64,000 nucleotides of DNA from Wocania ichthyoenteri Th78 (GTDB lineage Bacteria; Bacteroidota; Bacteroidia; Flavobacteriales; Flavobacteriaceae). Under the pieces are notes generated by a model, which was not told the origin of the DNA, searched no databases, and was given only the letters and a program-made list of their open reading frames with translations. Below, one piece after another: positions 62,269 through 64,000 of this stretch (its first letter is position 1; every line of letters begins with the position of its first letter). The stretch covers positions 2,648,100-2,712,099 of the forward strand of contig NZ_KN525716.1 of the NCBI RefSeq assembly GCF_000789235.1, read 5' to 3'. The translations under genes were made by a program, and so were the position numbers.

Positions 62269-63010
62269 ATTTGAAAAGAACATAAAAGATAAGCTTGAAA
62301 AAAGAACAATAAAACCGTCTGCTGATGCGTGGAGTAAATTGTCTAATCGTCTAGAAAATCAAGAAGAAAAACGGAGTAATAAATCGTTTTGGTGGTTGGG
62401 TATTGCAGCAAGTATTATAGGTGTTTTATTAGTAATTACACAAGTTTTTAAGAATGAGTCTGTTGAGCAGATTACACCACAAATTGTGGACACTCCAGAA
62501 GTTGTAAAACAAGATGAAATCCATAAAATCGCTAGTGAAAGTATTGAAGAAGTTTTAGAAGAAATCAAATTAAAAGAAGATAAACAATCAATTCAAATTC
62601 AAAAAAAATCAATTATAATTAAGCCTAATCTAACTAAAGAAAAAAATCTTATTGCTAAAGAGAAACCCATTCAATCTATAAAAGAAAATACTGTTGAATC
62701 TGTCAAAATAGTTTCAGAAAAGTTAACACTCGAAGAACAAAAAATACAGGAAGTTATAGCCCAAGTTAAGACCATAAAAGATGGAGAAAACCAAGTTACG
62801 GAAAACGAAATAGAAGCGTTGTTGGCTGAAGCACAAAAAGACATTAAATTAAAACGCTTATACAATAAAAGCACTAAAAAAGTTGATGCTTTGGCATTAC
62901 TTCAAGATGTTGAATACGAGTTAGATCAGTCTTTTAGAGACAAAGTTTTTAAAGCTTTGAAAGAAAATTTTATTACGGTAAAAACAGCTGTTGCACAACG
63001 TAACGACTAA
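62255..63010 (+). CDS. Single-pass membrane protein, probable anti-sigma partner
   Basis: A 251-residue protein with an N-terminal cytoplasmic part (MAPNKFEKNIKDKLEKRTIKPSADAWSKLSNRLE), one membrane helix (about 46-63: WWLGIAASIIGVLLVITQVF) and a long Lys/Glu/Ile-rich periplasmic coiled-coil-like stretch. It ends VKTAVAQRND. The cytoplasmic N-terminus, single helix and overlap with the sigma gene fit an anti-sigma factor. It lacks an HxxxCxxC zinc motif, so the call is by context. Confidence 0.72.
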   Translation: MAPNKFEKNIKDKLEKRTIKPSADAWSKLSNRLENQEEKRSNKSFWWLGIAASIIGVLLVITQVFKNESVEQITPQIVDTPEVVKQDEIHKIASESIEEVLEEIKLKEDKQSIQIQKKSIIIKPNLTKEKNLIAKEKPIQSIKENTVESVKIVSEKLTLEEQKIQEVIAQVKTIKDGENQVTENEIEALLAEAQKDIKLKRLYNKSTKKVDALALLQDVEYELDQSFRDKVFKALKENFITVKTAVAQRND

Positions 63011-63078
63011 AAATTCATCAAAATTTAATCAATAATCAATAATCAATAGCCCAATATTGGGATCAAAAACGAACAGTT

Positions 63079-64000
63079 ATGCAAACCATTACTAAGTATT
63101 TAGCACTCGCAGTGCTGTGTTTAAATGTGCACTTAATCAATGCGCAAGACACGATTTCCAATGGAAATAATCAAGGACAAATAGAAACTTTAAGAGCTTT
63201 AAAAGATAAGGTTAAAACCGAGGAGCGTGATTATTTAAAAGCTGAAGTTGAAGCCATTAATCAACAATTAGATAGAAATGAAATTACAAGCGAAGAAGCT
63301 GATAAGTTAAAAAAGGCAGCAGCAAAAAAGCACGCTTTAAATATTGAAAATAGAATAGCAATTATTAATAATAAAATTTCGCTTTATCAACGCAACGATG
63401 CCATTTATAATAATGGAGATGAAGATAATCGTTTTGTGTTTAGGATAGGAAGAGGGGATGAAACTGATGATGAATTTATATTTATAGGAAGTAGGAATAG
63501 TGATAAGCACAAACATAAAAAATATGATAGGCGAACCACTAGCGATTTGGTATTAGCTTTTGGTTTAAATAATGCCATTGTTGAAGGAGCTAAATTAGAT
63601 GATTCTCCATATAAATTTGGAGGTTCGCGATTTTTTGAAATAGGTTGGGCTTGGAAAACGCGGGTATTTAAAAACACCAATTTTTTACGTTTTAAATACG
63701 GGTATTCATTTCAAATAAATGGATTGAAACCTAATGATAATCAGTATTTTGTAAGGCAAGGTGATCAAGCCATGTTGGAGGTGTTTCCGGAGAATCTTAA
63801 AAAATCTAAATTATCTATTACTAACTTGGTCTTCCCGGTGCATTTTGAGTTTGGACCATCAAAAAAGATTGAGAAAGATAATTATTTTAGGTACTCTACT
63901 CGTAATAAATTTAAAATTGGAGTTGGCGGATATGCAGGTTTTAATATTGGTACGCGTCAAAAATTAAAGTATAGAGTTGATGGAAATAGACAAAAAGATA
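63079..64000 (+). CDS. Exported protein, probably outer membrane barrel (partial)
   Basis: An open frame from ATG 63079 that runs off the right edge (307 complete codons visible). The start MQTITKYLALAVLCLNVHLINAQD is a signal peptide. A Glu/Lys-rich helix follows (about residues 33-105), then a region of alternating hydrophobic strands (DLVLAFGLNNAIVEGAKLD, FLRFKYGYSFQINGL, FKIGVGGYAGFNIGTRQKLKY) like an outer membrane beta barrel. It is 68 bases downstream of the anti-sigma-like gene, probably the third gene of that operon. Family not identified. Confidence 0.75.
   Translation, partial: MQTITKYLALAVLCLNVHLINAQDTISNGNNQGQIETLRALKDKVKTEERDYLKAEVEAINQQLDRNEITSEEADKLKKAAAKKHALNIENRIAIINNKISLYQRNDAIYNNGDEDNRFVFRIGRGDETDDEFIFIGSRNSDKHKHKKYDRRTTSDLVLAFGLNNAIVEGAKLDDSPYKFGGSRFFEIGWAWKTRVFKNTNFLRFKYGYSFQINGLKPNDNQYFVRQGDQAMLEVFPENLKKSKLSITNLVFPVHFEFGPSKKIEKDNYFRYSTRNKFKIGVGGYAGFNIGTRQKLKYRVDGNRQKD

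Overview
The window is a stretch of chromosome from a low-GC member of the Bacteroidota, most likely family Flavobacteriaceae. Evidence: the gene order rplV–rpsC … rplQ–carA–eno … citrate synthase; Bacteroidota-type -7 promoter boxes (TAnnTTTG) in front of many genes; almost no Shine-Dalgarno sequences (A-rich leaders instead); a type IX secretion (T9SS) C-terminal sorting domain; a SprB-like module; and several repeat families that I recall from flavobacterial intergenic regions. I see no rRNA, tRNA, CRISPR array, transposase, integrase or phage gene.

Layout. 1–10.9 kb: the ribosomal protein superoperon (end of rplV, rpsC to rplQ, with secY, infA, rpoA). It is interrupted between rpsK and rpsD by a hairpin that merges into a strong promoter. 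10.9–17.8 kb: central metabolism (carA, eno, gltA) and two guanidino-group hydrolases (a DDAH-like enzyme and CtlX). A small secreted protein with a SprB-like module lies between eno and gltA. 18–30.4 kb: a TPR histidine kinase, argS with a large insertion, a SprT-like protease, a mannose-1-phosphate guanylyltransferase, a DUF389 membrane protein, an MlaEF-type ABC pair, a PafA-like phosphatase and a non-specific nuclease. 30.5–37.7 kb (mostly minus strand): GT2, methyltransferase, KAS III-like enzyme, gcvP, then a UbiA-like membrane protein facing an ECF sigma factor and a zinc-finger anti-sigma-like protein. 37.9–43.3 kb (minus): an orphan exported protein, a membrane-anchored LAS-type peptidase, an M3 peptidase, and purE/purK. 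43.4–50.8 kb: an HPRT–adenylate kinase fusion, obg, a potassium channel, a DUF4136 lipoprotein, an M64 peptidase carrying a T9SS sorting domain, and two DoxX-like proteins. 50.9–64 kb: a 2039-residue alpha-2-macroglobulin with SusC-like plug motifs, a TPR protein, an Mpl-type Mur ligase, a LysM amidase, an SGNH hydrolase, and at the right edge an ECF sigma / membrane anti-sigma-like / exported protein operon behind an ECF-type promoter.

How the parts fit. Most genes are housekeeping: translation, protein export, TCA cycle and glycolysis, purine synthesis and salvage, glycine cleavage, peptidoglycan recycling. The accessory content is mainly cell-envelope biology. I found no clear-cut new defence or mobile system. 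The most unusual signals are an extra ~125–130-residue domain inside arginyl-tRNA synthetase, palindromic repeat elements translated in frame inside two large genes, SusC plug-like motifs in an alpha-2-macroglobulin, and several dispersed repeat families, one apparently nested in another.
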